23,179 bases of DNA from Bondarzewia mesenterica. Lineage: Eukaryota; Basidiomycota; Agaricomycetes; Russulales; Bondarzewiaceae. The notes beneath the pieces were generated by a model, which was not told where the DNA came from, did no database searches, and worked only from the letters and a program-made list of their open reading frames with translations. Positions within the stretch are counted from its first letter, which is position 1. Each line of letters starts with the position of its first letter. Positions 9,554 to 20,600 of this stretch are shown here, piece after piece. The stretch is taken from contig SGPL01000436.1 in NCBI GenBank assembly GCA_004802705.1, positions 4,932-28,110 of the forward strand, in the 5' to 3' direction. The position numbers were made by a program, and so were the translations under genes.

Positions 9554-11599
9554 ATGCCACCTTCGAAAGGAAGAAAGCCTAATGCGCTGGAGACGAAGTT
9601 GCATCAGGCTGCCCTGCAGGCCTCCAGAGTCGGTAGCATCTCGTCCAATTGTACTACTTCATCTTTATGCTCAGTTTCGGTTTCCAGCCTCTGTCGCAAA
9701 AGGAGGTCGATGCACTTGCTCCGGATGCAAAACCGCGCATAGAGGCGATTAACTTCCTTTCTGGAGCGGTAAGTATTTTCCAGTCATGAGTTCAGATAGT
9801 GTTGTAACGCACGCCATAGGGAATATTAAAAGTGATGAAAGATAGCAGTGGAGGTTTGCTTTATCGTGCTGTGACGAAAGAAGAATTAGAACTGTGCGTC
9901 GATTCGCGTCTTGCTTGTTGTTGTTGGAAAGACTTACCGTCCATATATTTAGAAAGAAAGGTATGAGTCCGGAGGAGATTATGGTCCTGAGTCACATCCA
10001 GGCTGCAGACAATCAAGGTGAGTGTAATGAATATAGGATATTGTCAATCGAGTTTGCCGACGTATGAGTCCCACCAAGGTATATGGACGAAACATCTAAA
10101 AGCGAAGACAGAATTACATCAGACAGTCCTTGACCGCTGCCTGAAGCAACTTGCCCAGAAACAGATCATAAAATCTGTCAAGAATATCAAGGTACGATCT
10201 CGATATCTGCAGATTATGCATGTTCAGCTTATGGATTCCCGACAACTATGCTTGACGTATATGTAGTACCCGACACGTAAAATCTATATGGTAGCGCACC
10301 TTGAACCATCCGTTGAACTCACTGGCGGCCCATGGTACACCGACAACGAGCTTGACACCGAATTCATCAAACTCCTTTGTACCGCAAGCCTGCGCTTCGT
10401 TCAAGAACGTGTAAGGCATCTTCCCTACTACCTCTATGTTTTCGTCAGCGCCCTTGCCATTTCTCATCGCACTGTTTGCAGAGTTTTCCGAAGCAAAAGC
10501 GTGCGGGCGATGTGCCAGCCTCTTCCCGGCCGCTCTATCCAATCTCAAATGCCCCAACATACCCTAACACCCAACAGGTGCTGAGTTTTCTGACAAACAG
10601 CAAGATCACGGAAACGCAACTGAGCGAGGAGCATGTCGAGATGTTGTTGAACGTTCTTGTGCTTGATGGGGAAGTCGAAAAGGTCTGTTGCGTTGTCACA
10701 TCCTGCAATCCCAGCTCATGGTATTGGTTCGCATCGGACTTTCCCCATTCACGTTCCTGTACAGCTTCCCGCTTATGGTGCAACCATGTGGAATGCAGAT
10801 GATGACGATGCTAGCCGTATTGCTTCTTCAGGATCTGAGTCAGATTCTGAGTCGGAAGGCGGTCACAGTAACAAGAAACGCAAGCGCAAGGGGACTTTGA
10901 AAACTCGGAAGCGCAAGAAAAATCAGGACACCGATGAGGGAGATTCCGAGGACGAGGAAGCTACCAGCTCCAAGAAAAAAACGGAAGAAGCATATAGCGG
11001 AGGACAAAAGCAGGAAGCGGAAGAGAATGGAGAGCGAAAGTGAGGGGAGTGGATCTGAGAGCGACAGGGGCATAAAAAAGAAACGGAAGAAGAGGAAAGT
11101 TGAAGAAAGCGAGGAGGGCGAGGGTGAAAGCGAAGAGGAGGGCGACAAGAAGAAGTACAAGCGGAAGTCGAGCAAGAGCAAATCGCGCTCGAAATCGAAG
11201 TCGAAAAAATCTGTCTCATCATCCGAGGATTCTGCCTCTGCCTCTGATTCCGAGTCCTCTTCTGAAGGTTCGGCATCCGACTCTGACATCCACGCATCCC
11301 GCCAGAAACGCTCTCGTTCTCGTTCTAGGCCAAAAGCCAAAATATCCTCTAGTAAGAAGTCTCGCTTACGTTCATCCTCCCCTGCCGCTGCGCCTGCATT
11401 CCAAGACTCTTTCTCTGGCGGCGCGTACGTCTACCGTGCTATACGGCAGGAACGTGTTGCGTTAGGATGGGCTCAGGCACCTTGCGGGCGGTGTCCAGTC
11501 TTTGATTTCTGTCGTGATGGAGGACCAGTTGGGCCAAGGCAGTGCGAATATTACGGAGATTGGCTTGCAAGAGGGGTCGTTGCGGCGGATCCGGAGTGA
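9554..11599 (+). CDS. RPC34: RNA polymerase III subunit RPC6 (RPC34) with long charged insert
   Basis: Subunit of the Pol III RPC82/34/31 subcomplex that takes part in promoter opening and TFIIIB contact in the nucleus. Exons: 9554-9628, 9688-9768, 9820-9893, 9953-10017, 10079-10191, 10267-10410, 10482-10682 and 10765-11599, with introns of 51-82 nt. Conserved segments are INFLSGAGILKVMKD, GLLYRAVTKEEL, HIQAADNQGIWTKHLK, KQLAQKQIIKSVKNIK, KIYMVAHLEPS (winged helices) and VLVLDGEVEKLPAYG. The C-terminus holds the iron-sulfur motif C-x2-C-x5-C-x10-C at 491-511 (CGRCPVFDFC...QC). Between them sit about 200 residues of Lys/Arg/Glu/Ser low complexity (10810-11390). This makes ~528 aa, against roughly 320-400 aa in usual family members. 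Frame is broken once at an A7 run (10975-10981): one A too many. The reading frame is consistent on both sides, so a sequencing error is likely. Confidence 0.88.
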
Positions 11600-12115
11600 A
11601 TGCGATGCGGGGCCGATTCTTATTCGGCATTNTANGAGGTNGNNNTTGANCNTTTTNNAGGTNNNNNTTGATNTTTCGATCCCATGTTTTACGAATGCTT
11701 CAAACAGTCGTACGCTATACAAGTGTTTGTCGAGCGTCTGCGACCTTTGTGGCTTTTGTTTCTCAATGAACGCTTTAGCCATTCCTCTACGCAATCCGCG
11801 CCGTGTTCGTTCGTACGTACACCAGCCTATTGTTGTGATTTCGGAATTTCATAGTCCCACACCCCTGGATGAAATTCGTCAAGTGAGCTGCATTATCTCT
11901 ATCATGTAGTAAGAGTTTCAATGGCACGATCGTGAAATCGTCCTTAACGTATAAGTTAGTAGCGGAGATGACCTTCCAGTTTGTTCCGGCCAAGGCTCAC
12001 ACCGTACTCACCTGACCTTCTCCTGCTGCGAGCTCTCACATCCCATTTGATCGCTTCAAGGCTTTATCCTACTGACAGGACACGCGCCAGACAAGGTCGT
12101 TCTCGAAGACTAATC
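11600..12115. other. intergenic region with N cluster and an orphan minus-strand open frame
   Basis: Ns cluster at 11632-11674. On the minus strand an open frame at 11993-11787 (68 codons, NWKVISATNLYV, KFRNHNNRLVYVRTN) continues in another frame to about 11675 (KAFIEKQKPQRSQTLD). It has protein-like composition but no recognised family. It may be a remnant of a gene facing RPC34. Confidence 0.3.
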
Positions 12116-12250
12116 ATGTCTCAATATTGTCGAAACATTCTCAGGCCGCTATCTTCTTTCTTCAAGCGCTTATTACTCCCTCGCCTTTATAACCTCGTCC
12201 GTCGCTCAACGCCTCTGGGATTGCATTACTTCCAGCCTTCACACACCTGA
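12116..12250 (+). other. possible upstream ORF in the P450 leader
   Basis: An ATG-initiated 44-codon frame (MSQYCRNILRPLSSFF...) ends at TGA 12248-12250, 22 nt before the P450 ATG at 12273. If the transcript starts upstream of 12116 it would be translated first. There is no evidence for the transcript start. Confidence 0.25.
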
Positions 12251-12272
12251 CGTCCTGTCTAACTTGCCGAGG

Positions 12273-14620
12273 ATGATTGCTACGGTCATGAATCTTTCTT
12301 TGCTGGCCTTCATTGCCTATGCAGCATACGCGCTTGTAGCTTGGAGTACAAGGCGCAGGAGGATGCCTCCAGGTCCGACAGGTCTTCCATGGATTGGTAA
12401 CCGACATCAGGTGCCTGCAATCAAGCCATGGCGGAAGTTTGCAGAGTGGAACAAGCAATATGGTCAGTCTTAATATCTTCCCGCCCGCAGCTGTTGCGGA
12501 AATTGGTCCAATCATCGACTGAAAATATGGCTTATTGGTTCAGGGCCTGTTGTTTCTTTGTTTTTGGGATCGACTCCAGTTATAGGTACTGTTTCGCCTA
12601 ACGAATCCGAATATGCCGTCGCCTGATCAACAACTCTTCTCTTGCTTCAGTTCTCGGGACCGCCCAAGCTGCCTGGGATCTTCTGGAGAAGCGTTCAGAT
12701 ATCTACTCGAGCAGGCCCCGCTTCGTGATGGCGTACGTACCACCGCTTTACCTAGACATGTGATTCCTTCTGAATTTTCATAGTGGTGAAATACTTTCAG
12801 ATAACATGCGAGGCTTGATGATGCCTGCTGGAGAGAGGTGGCGAAGGTTTCGCAGAGTGCGTACAGTCCATCACTCGAGTCACTGCTTGTTCTTATTTCT
12901 TTTGCTCCTTGCTTAGGTTCTACATGGAGGATTTCACAGCCGCAAAGCAGACACGTATCGCGATATACAATCGCTCGAATCTAAAATACTCATGAATCAG
13001 TTGCTGCACGATCCCAATAGATATGAAAACCATATACGGCGGTCAGTTTTATCCCAACATATACCCTGCAGTTTGGGCATGCATGCTGATGCTAGGAATG
13101 ATTCCAAGCTATGCGGCAAGTGTAGTTGTGTCTGTGACGTATGGAAAACGCATCGACAGCGATGACGAATGGATTGTGAGAGAAAACATGGCGGCTATGG
13201 CTTGTAAGTCATTTAAACCATAGTTAAATCTCTATATTGACGAAAAGGCGGTTCAAATCTAAAAGACATGACAAGGTATGTCAGGAAGGCTACTTATTGG
13301 CATTAATCGACCCCACTTCTACGCCCACCCCATTCAATAACTAGCGTAAAGTGAGTACTATACTTTTCGGCCACTTGGGAATAATTCTTATACGTCCTGA
13401 AAAAAAGCATTCCGGGAAAATACCTGGTCGAGACCTGGCCCTGGCTCTTAAAACTACCAGTAGGCGTTTTCTATCCCATACAATTTTTACGCCCTTTCTA
13501 ACGCCGTGGTCGTCAGCGCTCATTGCAATGGTTCCGCCGAGAGCCTGAGGAGCATCGGCAGCGTGATATTAACCTTCTCATTCACCTCTTGGATGACGTC
13601 AAGTCTCGAGTAGCTGAGGGAGCTTGCCCACCCTGCCTCGCATCGAGCGCTTTAGCCGATAGAGAACAATTGGACATCAGCGAGCTTCAGTTGGCATATA
13701 CATTGTCGTCACCATTTGGCGCAGGAATTGAGACAGTGAGTACTCTGGCACTCTTCGTAGCAGATCCCGCTCATAGCCCCCGGGCCCCCGAAGACATCGG
13801 GGACAATATTTATCTTCTTCCGTGAGTACTTCGAATGCTTTGTCTGAGCAAGTGGCAATCTCATTCAGAAGGTCGCCGGAGACAGTTGCCATGCTACACT
13901 TCCCGCATACCATGAGAAAAGCACAAGCAGAGCTCGATGCGCTGATTGGGCATGATCGTATGCCTGAGTTCGACGACAGAGGCAGCCTGCCATATATTCG
14001 TGCCTTAATCAATGAGACGATGCGTTGGCGACCTGTTGCAGCTCTTGGTGGCTCACCTCATTCTGTCACGGAAGACGATGAATACAAGGGAATGTAAGGC
14101 ATATAAATAAAATCCAGTCGATCATTCAGCTGATCAATGTTCATTTAGGTTTATCCCGAAGGGGCTCGACGGTTTATGCTAACCTTGAGTGAGGCGACTT
14201 TCCCTCTTTCGTGATACAATTTACCTGATCTTACATTTAATTAGCGGGATTATGCGTGACCCTGGGATGTTCCCCGACCCAGAGGTCTTCATGCCTGAGC
14301 GATTTATCACAGCCACTGACCCACGTCTCCGAAATTTCGACCTGCCGTTTGGTTTTGGACGTCGCATTTGCCCCGGAATGCATCTCGGGTCCAACTCAAT
14401 CTTCATCAACATCTCACGTATCCTCTGGGCATTTGATATCTCGCCGATCAAAGACGTCCACGGTCGGGATGTGCTTCCAGATGTCTGGGCTTTCACCGAT
14501 GGGTTCAATTCGTGGCCAGAGAGTTTTGGATGTAACATCAGTATCCGGAACGAAATGGTTAAGGCTTGCGTGGAGAGGGAATTTGAAGCTGCAAAGGAGG
14601 CGATTGGAAAGTGGCATTGA
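12273..14620 (+). CDS. cytochrome P450 monooxygenase, 14 exons including two microexons
   Basis: Microsomal haem-thiolate monooxygenase of the basidiomycete OrdA-like kind; substrate unknown. Exons: 12273-12462, 12544-12585, 12651-12732, 12784-12856, 12917-13041, 13109-13203, 13266-13275, 13345-13350, 13408-13459, 13517-13735, 13794-13821, 13886-14093, 14149-14188, 14245-14620. All splices are GT-AG and phase-compatible. The total is 514 aa after removing one G. Residues 1 to about 25 are the membrane anchor, then PPGPTGLPWIGN, RRFRRVLHGGFH (helix C), IPGKYLVETWPWLLKLP, FGAGIETTS (I-helix A/G-G-x-E/D-T-T), ETMRWR (ExxR), DPEVFMPERF and FGFGRRICPG with haem Cys432. A G4 run at 14161-14164 has one extra G; with three G the frame reads PKGSTVYANL as expected. 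This may be a sequencing error or a recent lesion. Confidence 0.87.
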
Positions 14621-15046
14621 TAGTACGGTGCATTTGTTGCGGAGTGGATCTAGTAGTAGTAAGCTAGTATAAACTAGTGCTGATCCTGATGGTGGATTTG
14701 TGTTTTATCGTGTATTCTGACTACGGTCATAGCAGGTACGGCCCATCTTTTGAAACAGTGTCTTTCAGAATTTTTGGCCTCAGATTGTTGTAAGTACATG
14801 CATACTCAGTTCAGTAAGTTCACTGGCAGGAGTCTCCGACACGGTCTCGTGGGCTGAGACGCGTCGAGCATATGATGGGAACATCGCTTAAACTCAGCGG
14901 CTCGGACTCGGACTCCGTGCCAGCTGGATTTTGGAAGCTACATTGCTCTACTCTTCCACTTCCGACATTCCAATGTGATAGACCGCTAGTGCAATTCCAA
15001 TCTACTATCATACCCCAATCTATCTCAAGTTTTTAGGGGAGAAACC
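14621..15046. other. intergenic region between P450 and RNase III genes
   Basis: 3' flank of the P450 and 5' flank of the next + strand gene. A minus-strand open frame at 15011-14820 has no recognisable features. No RNA gene or repeat was seen. Confidence 0.5.
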
Positions 15047-17177
15047 ATGACCACTGGCAGCGACTCGGAGAAAGTAATCCGGCCTCTCACCTGCCTTCAA
15101 ACCCACCTAAACCTCGTCAATAATCGGCCTCGCACACGAGACATCCCTACACTTCACGAACCATTGCTCACACGCGCACGAAACAGTATACGGCACTCTC
15201 ATGACAATAACGACCTACTAGAATACTTGGGCGACAGGTGTGTCAACCTCATCACTGCTCTTCTCGTCGACCAGGTCCGGGTGAGCAAAAGCCATCATAT
15301 GGTTTGTAAACGTTTTTGTCAATATACATCAATCGCTCGCTGACTGAGCTACTACCGGAAGGCTGTGCGAAAAGTCATATGCAATAATGATACCTTTGGT
15401 CGTCTGGCTTTCTACCTACGCCTGGACCAACATGCCAGCCTTGATTCACAGGACGCTCACGAGCTCGATGAATGGAATCCTCAGTCAAGCCGCCCTCCCC
15501 CTAAAGCACTGGCTGATCTCTTCGAGGCATACGCAGGGGCTGTGTACATGCAACATGGGCGAAAAAGACTCGAAAATTGGTTGCGGTTGCTCTTTGAACC
15601 CATCATAAAGGTTGCGACCAGGGATTACTGGTATCGTGATCCACCCCGTGGTGGTCGACGTCCGCTCTTGAGAAAAAATATCGAATCAACAGCACAAAGC
15701 AAATTTCTAGACTTTCTCGAGTACAAACGGAGGTTTCTTTTAGACAAAAGTCGTCAGGTTCTTGACATTCTGCCAACCTCGACTCAATTCACCTTTGCGA
15801 CGGACGGTACCCTAGAGGAGCCACACTGCGACGAGATTGAGATAGCTATCCAATTGTTGAATATGTGGATCTGCAGGGCTATCATAACCACCTGGCCGGA
15901 ATACCATCGTGCAACATCGAAAGCATCCCATCTCGCTTCTGTGAGTGCTAACCATTGCTCACGCTACTTGATCTATTATTCTTGACCTCCAAGATCTCAG
16001 GGAGTCACTGGCCTCATTGTGTGCGACTTGTCGATGTCCTATGTTGCTTCACTGTTTTGCTTGAACTCGCGCATCACTGTCCTCCGGAGGGATGACAAAG
16101 TTACATCCAAAACAATAGATATAGTCACTCCAGGCTCAGCCTCCTACCCGCCCGCGATGCTGGCCACAGCCATGAAGGTTGCAGTAGGCTTGTACTATCG
16201 CTTCAATCCAGAAGCAGCTGATGCGTGGGGTCAGTCATTCTTGCGACCACTCGTCATAAGAGCGCATGATATTATCACCCAAGATTCATGGTCAGTTCTC
16301 GGATTACGTTTTTTTTCGCCCATTACTTACGTTGAACTTCAGGTATAGACCTGTCATGCCTCGAAAGGCACGCGTTGCTTCGCCCAACATTATATCCGAT
16401 CCTTTGAAGAAAGACACAGGTTCCTTGTCTGCTCTCGTCGATGGTCTCGCTTCTATGTCTCCTACCTCGTCTTCCCCAACGGGCCGGGTCAGCCCCATTC
16501 CACTCCTTCCACTTTCTTCTAAATCCTCGCCCCTTAATCCCACTCGCCCGGAGCCCCATGAGTCCAGTCGTAAAATATCCTCAGTATCAGAAGTCACTAC
16601 ACCCGCAGATGATGCTGTATCAATTCTCGTCAAACAACTCGATTCGCTGGGATTAGTGACCTCGCGTCCTGACGTGCCGGTCAGTAAGCCGGTGCAGGCA
16701 TTCAAAGTGGACGAGGGGGTTGGGCCTGCAGACATCTGTGCATCTCTCGGCCATGGTCGCTCTTCTTCTTCAATTTGCGCCGGCACGACTTCCCAGCCTA
16801 GAGTCTCCAGCGCTCGGCGAGCCTCGAGCAAATGGCGTCCTATCGGTGAACCGTCCAGTCATGCCGACGACACCAACGATTCAACTCAAGATGAGACGTC
16901 TTCTGAGGTCGCAGCTTCGGACGGAATTGCGAGCCCTTCAAGCATCTTCAGTGACGTTGTTCCAGATAGCGGATATGCCTCCCCCGTCGGCTTTCCCGAA
17001 TCCGTGTCATCCTTGTCTTCGTCGTCATCGTCAAGGCCTTCTTCACAGTCTTCTCCTTCATCCATGTTCATCCCCCGCCAGCTCGCCTCAAAATCACGTC
17101 GAACAGCCAAATCACAGCCAAATAGGAGTTTGCCGCAAGAGACTAGTAAGCCTCGGGATGTGGCCGAAGCTGCCTGA
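15047..17177 (+). CDS. RNase III-domain protein (non-Dicer), next to Argonaute
   Basis: Predicted double-strand-RNA endonuclease. Exons 15047-15301 (end uncertain; alternative donor at 15281), 15362-15940, 16001-16290 and 16343-17177 give about 652 aa. The RNase III signature DLLEYLGDRCVNL places Glu59 and Asp63, and ALADLFEAYAGAVY places Asp137 and Glu140. These match the E41, D45, D114 and E117 positions of E. coli RNase III. KVICNNDTFGRLAFYL is the family's middle helix. Residues about 230-375 contain a second weakly similar block (GVTGLIVCDLSMSYVASL, then MLATAMKVAVGLYYRFNPEAADAW) lacking the acidic residues; it could be a degenerate second RNase III fold. From about 380 to the end the protein is Ser/Pro-rich and probably disordered. 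No helicase, PAZ or clear dsRNA-binding domain was seen, so it is not a classical Dicer. The downstream Argonaute gene is convergent. Confidence 0.8.
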
Positions 17178-17666
17178 TATAATCCAGGCATCGAGCAGAA
17201 TGTACGGTTCATTCGTTAGCTAAGATGATGGAGTTCTGACGGAAATCAGTAGAAGTTTAGGACCAGCTACGAGCATGAAATTCTCACAAGACATCATGTA
17301 TCTTCTACCACAATCTATCATGCACTGTCCGATTGACTTTCATAGCGAAGCTCTAAACTGCGTAGCTTTTACGTGTCAGAAAAAGATTCTGTCAGTACGA
17401 ACTTCTTCCATGCAGCCAATTACATATCAATTGCCCTTCGATTGCGTCAACTGAAATGAGCAGCCGGACTTCTCCGACCAATCACCCGTCACAAAGTGCA
17501 AAACGACTTCATTGCGAGATACATGAGTACATAACTGGTCCTATCAAAGCATCGACATTGCATAATCAAGAAATTTCGACAACAAACAATCGTGCATTAC
17601 AACATAGATCATCAGGAAAAAAAAAAAAGGCCAAAGCGCCGAGCACATCACAACACAATCGCATAC
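17178..17666. other. convergent intergenic region between RNase III and Argonaute genes
   Basis: 489 nt between two facing stop codons. It holds a poly-A run near 17617-17630 and AT-rich sequence suitable for 3' UTRs of both genes. Overlapping 3' transcripts are possible. No gene was seen. Confidence 0.5.
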
Positions 17667-20600
17667 CTACAGATAAAACATGACATCCTTCAACTTGCCT
17701 TTAACTCCAGCGTGCCACATAGTTTCCGCTTCCCGCCAAACTTCGTCATTCTGCGCGTTTCCGCTGCCGGAAGCAGACGTCGTGCCAGAGTCCGAGATTC
17801 CTTGCAACAGCTTGTGCAAGTAACATCGTCCTCGTTCGCAAGCCAGATCCGCGTAGTAAGCCGGAGAGACCAAGCTGACAGCCTTGGTCGCGCGCGCGAA
17901 CGTATAGCTGACCGCGTTCGTCAAGCCTTGTAAATCGTCAGCCTTCAAGTCCATCTCGTTGCACACGACGTAATAGTGAGTTGGCCGTGTGGTACCCTGC
18001 AAGCCTGCGTGGGCTTGGAGGAAGAAGTCGAACTCATAGATGGCTGTGACGCCGCGATCAACGACAGTGCCCGGAAGAGGATTACCATCGCGATCAGCGT
18101 TGGCAGCATCGGTGGGGTAGAAGCGGGTGTGGTGCCGCTTGCCGCAGATGACGACGGTCAGTTTCGGACGATACGGTTGTTGGCCGTCGAACTTGCGGAA
18201 TGCCGCTCTCATCTGGGGAATTTCTTCTCTCACGACCGTGGCAAATTGTCCCTAGAGATAAGGTTGGTTAGGAATAACAACTTATAAACGTCGTACTGCT
18301 TACCTCAGAAACGCCGTCGCGGTAGACAAGAATCCGGGTGGGTAGCTGTCGATTGTTCTTGTCGCGCCACAGTTTTAGTCTTTCCTCCATCATAGCCGCG
18401 AGGTCAGAGATCATCTAAAAGGAATGCTCAACACTGATGATAGCTAACAGAGAACAGGCAAGAGAGCTTACTTCTTTCTTCGTCTCCTGGATCCTCATAC
18501 TTGCGGGATATTGAGCAAAATTGGCATCCACGCTAGCGACGACAGCGGCGATTGACGGCGTCCCTTTGACGGTTGAAGGGCCAGGATGCGTCACATCCAT
18601 ACCCACCAGCATGGTGGTCGGCTGGCGCAGCTTCCCCATGCTCCTTTCATCCAAATTATGGTTGATACCGCCCAACTTCATGTTGAACTTCAGGGCGACA
18701 TTGGCGAAGTATTGCATCTGTCCTTTTTCCTTGCGGATCTTGGCCGACTGGACGCAGACAGTAGGGACATCCATATACACATCGCATAAGTGCTTCAAGC
18801 CGGAGTAAATATGCTTGTCGCCGTTCGAAAGAATGACGAGGACCATATTTGGCTTCTCGGGCGCCGACCGCAGCACCGCTCGGATAGCGCCGATTGCTTG
18901 TCCACGAACAGGATCTTTGAAATCTTTTCTGGGCAATTGAACCTGCAAGAAAACGGGCGGCGCCTGGGCAACCTGCATTCCGCATTGCCTCAGCATATTC
19001 ATGAAACCCGTCACGGTGCTTCTCAACTCAGGGTCGTTCGAGTCTTGGAACTCGTCGCGATTGCCGTCCTTGATCAGTAAAACGGCCCATTTCTCCAGTG
19101 ACCCACCGCGAGCGAACTTGACGTCGCGCAGATTCCAACTGGCGCGGTCGACACGGGGTTCACCTCGCCCATACTTGATACCCGGCGGCTGTAAAATACG
19201 ACCAGGGACGACAGCCATTTGGTTTCCAATGGAAACTCCAAAGGTATCGAGAACAGAAGACGCCCCCTGCCTAAAGCCAAGCTCGGTAAGACCGCTAGAG
19301 GTGATAGCCTCGGCATTGATATTAGGTGGTTTGGCTGCCACTAAGATCATTGAAGCCGTCTGCTCGTCCAGCAGCTTGCCACGGAAGGGTTGTCCAGGTA
19401 GGATAATGCACACCTCGGGCGGAAGGAGGTTTTGCTTCTGTCCACCAACATCGACGAGGGGAAGATTTGGATATCTGAGATTAATCTGATATTCTACGAA
19501 GAAAAATCAGCGCGAGTTCGTCGGCCATGCGACTCATATATCACTTACTCCGACGGAAGTAATCCTCGACATTCACCGTCCCGTATTCTTCAGTTTTAAA
19601 TGTGTGCTGTTTGGGAGTAATCTTGGCCACTGACTTGACAGTCTTCCTATATCCCAAATGTGTCGTCTTGATACGGACACCTTTGGCAAATACTTGCATC
19701 CGGGCCCCGAAGCTCGCATGCTCGAACTCCATCATCGCCTCGGCCAGATTGCCTTCAGAGTAGAAGGCAGTTGTGCAAACATTTACGTTGACCATGAGCG
19801 ATTTGAAAGACGGCCGGACAGAAGAATAAAAGCCTCGCCAGGCCTCCAGTGCGCCACCCAAAGGGACCGGTGGTGAAGCCGATGGGAAAAAGTAGCGGTT
19901 CCGACCAACCATAACACCTCCGCCAGTCTGTGTGCGGTTCGGATGGGCGGCCAAAATTAAGTTTAGCGCAGCTACAACGGGGAGAATATCATAGTTGCGA
20001 TAATTGGGTTGGCCGACGAGGTAACTACAAGAAGTTATTGCGTCTGCGGTTGGATGATGACTAGGGAAAAAAGAGAACACACCTGTTCAAACTCTGCGTC
20101 TCTAGTTCCTGCACGAATTTGATGGCCAACGTATAAACCCTTCCTCCTTGCGCTGCTGGCTCCTGATCTTCCTCATGGAACGGGACTTCGATCGTCAGAG
20201 GTTGGGGAAGTTGATTAGCGGCGATCAATTTGGAGCTGTGGTCATGCGCAACACGACCGCGCAGACCGTGCTCTAACCAGTCTGCCGTAGCCTCAGCAAG
20301 ATGGAAGATCCTGCGCTTCACCCTGCGGTTGTTCGTTCCTTGCGCAGGGGTGATCGAGATGTCGTACTCATAAAGAGGACCTTTCGGTACTCGAACGGGG
20401 AAGAAATTGGTCCGCAACTTGATCTGCGTACCCGTCTTGCCATAGTCCGGGCGAAGGGGTATGTCGTTCGACGCTATTGACAGCGACCTGAACGACGCTA
20501 TTAATTGGTCTTGAGATGCATCGAGTCGCGCGTCTATATTGGCTAGTTGTCCAGCGGCGAAAACACTAGAAAATCATGTTTAAGAATTCCCGTTGCATCG

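Noticed and set aside
10840..11340. Long minus-strand open frame rich in Phe, Leu and Ser
   Set aside because: Antisense shadow of the Lys/Glu/Ser repeats in RPC34; composition explains the open frame.
13204..13516. P450 treated as a pseudogene with a missing exon
   Set aside because: Microexons with canonical introns and matching phases restore the expected protein, so loss of coding sequence need not be assumed.
16304..16831. Minus-strand open frame of 175 codons
   Set aside because: Shadow of the Ser/Pro-rich tail of the RNase III protein.
15047..17177. Dicer
   Set aside because: No helicase, PAZ or clear dsRNA-binding domain, and only one RNase III domain with catalytic residues; the gene starts just before that domain.
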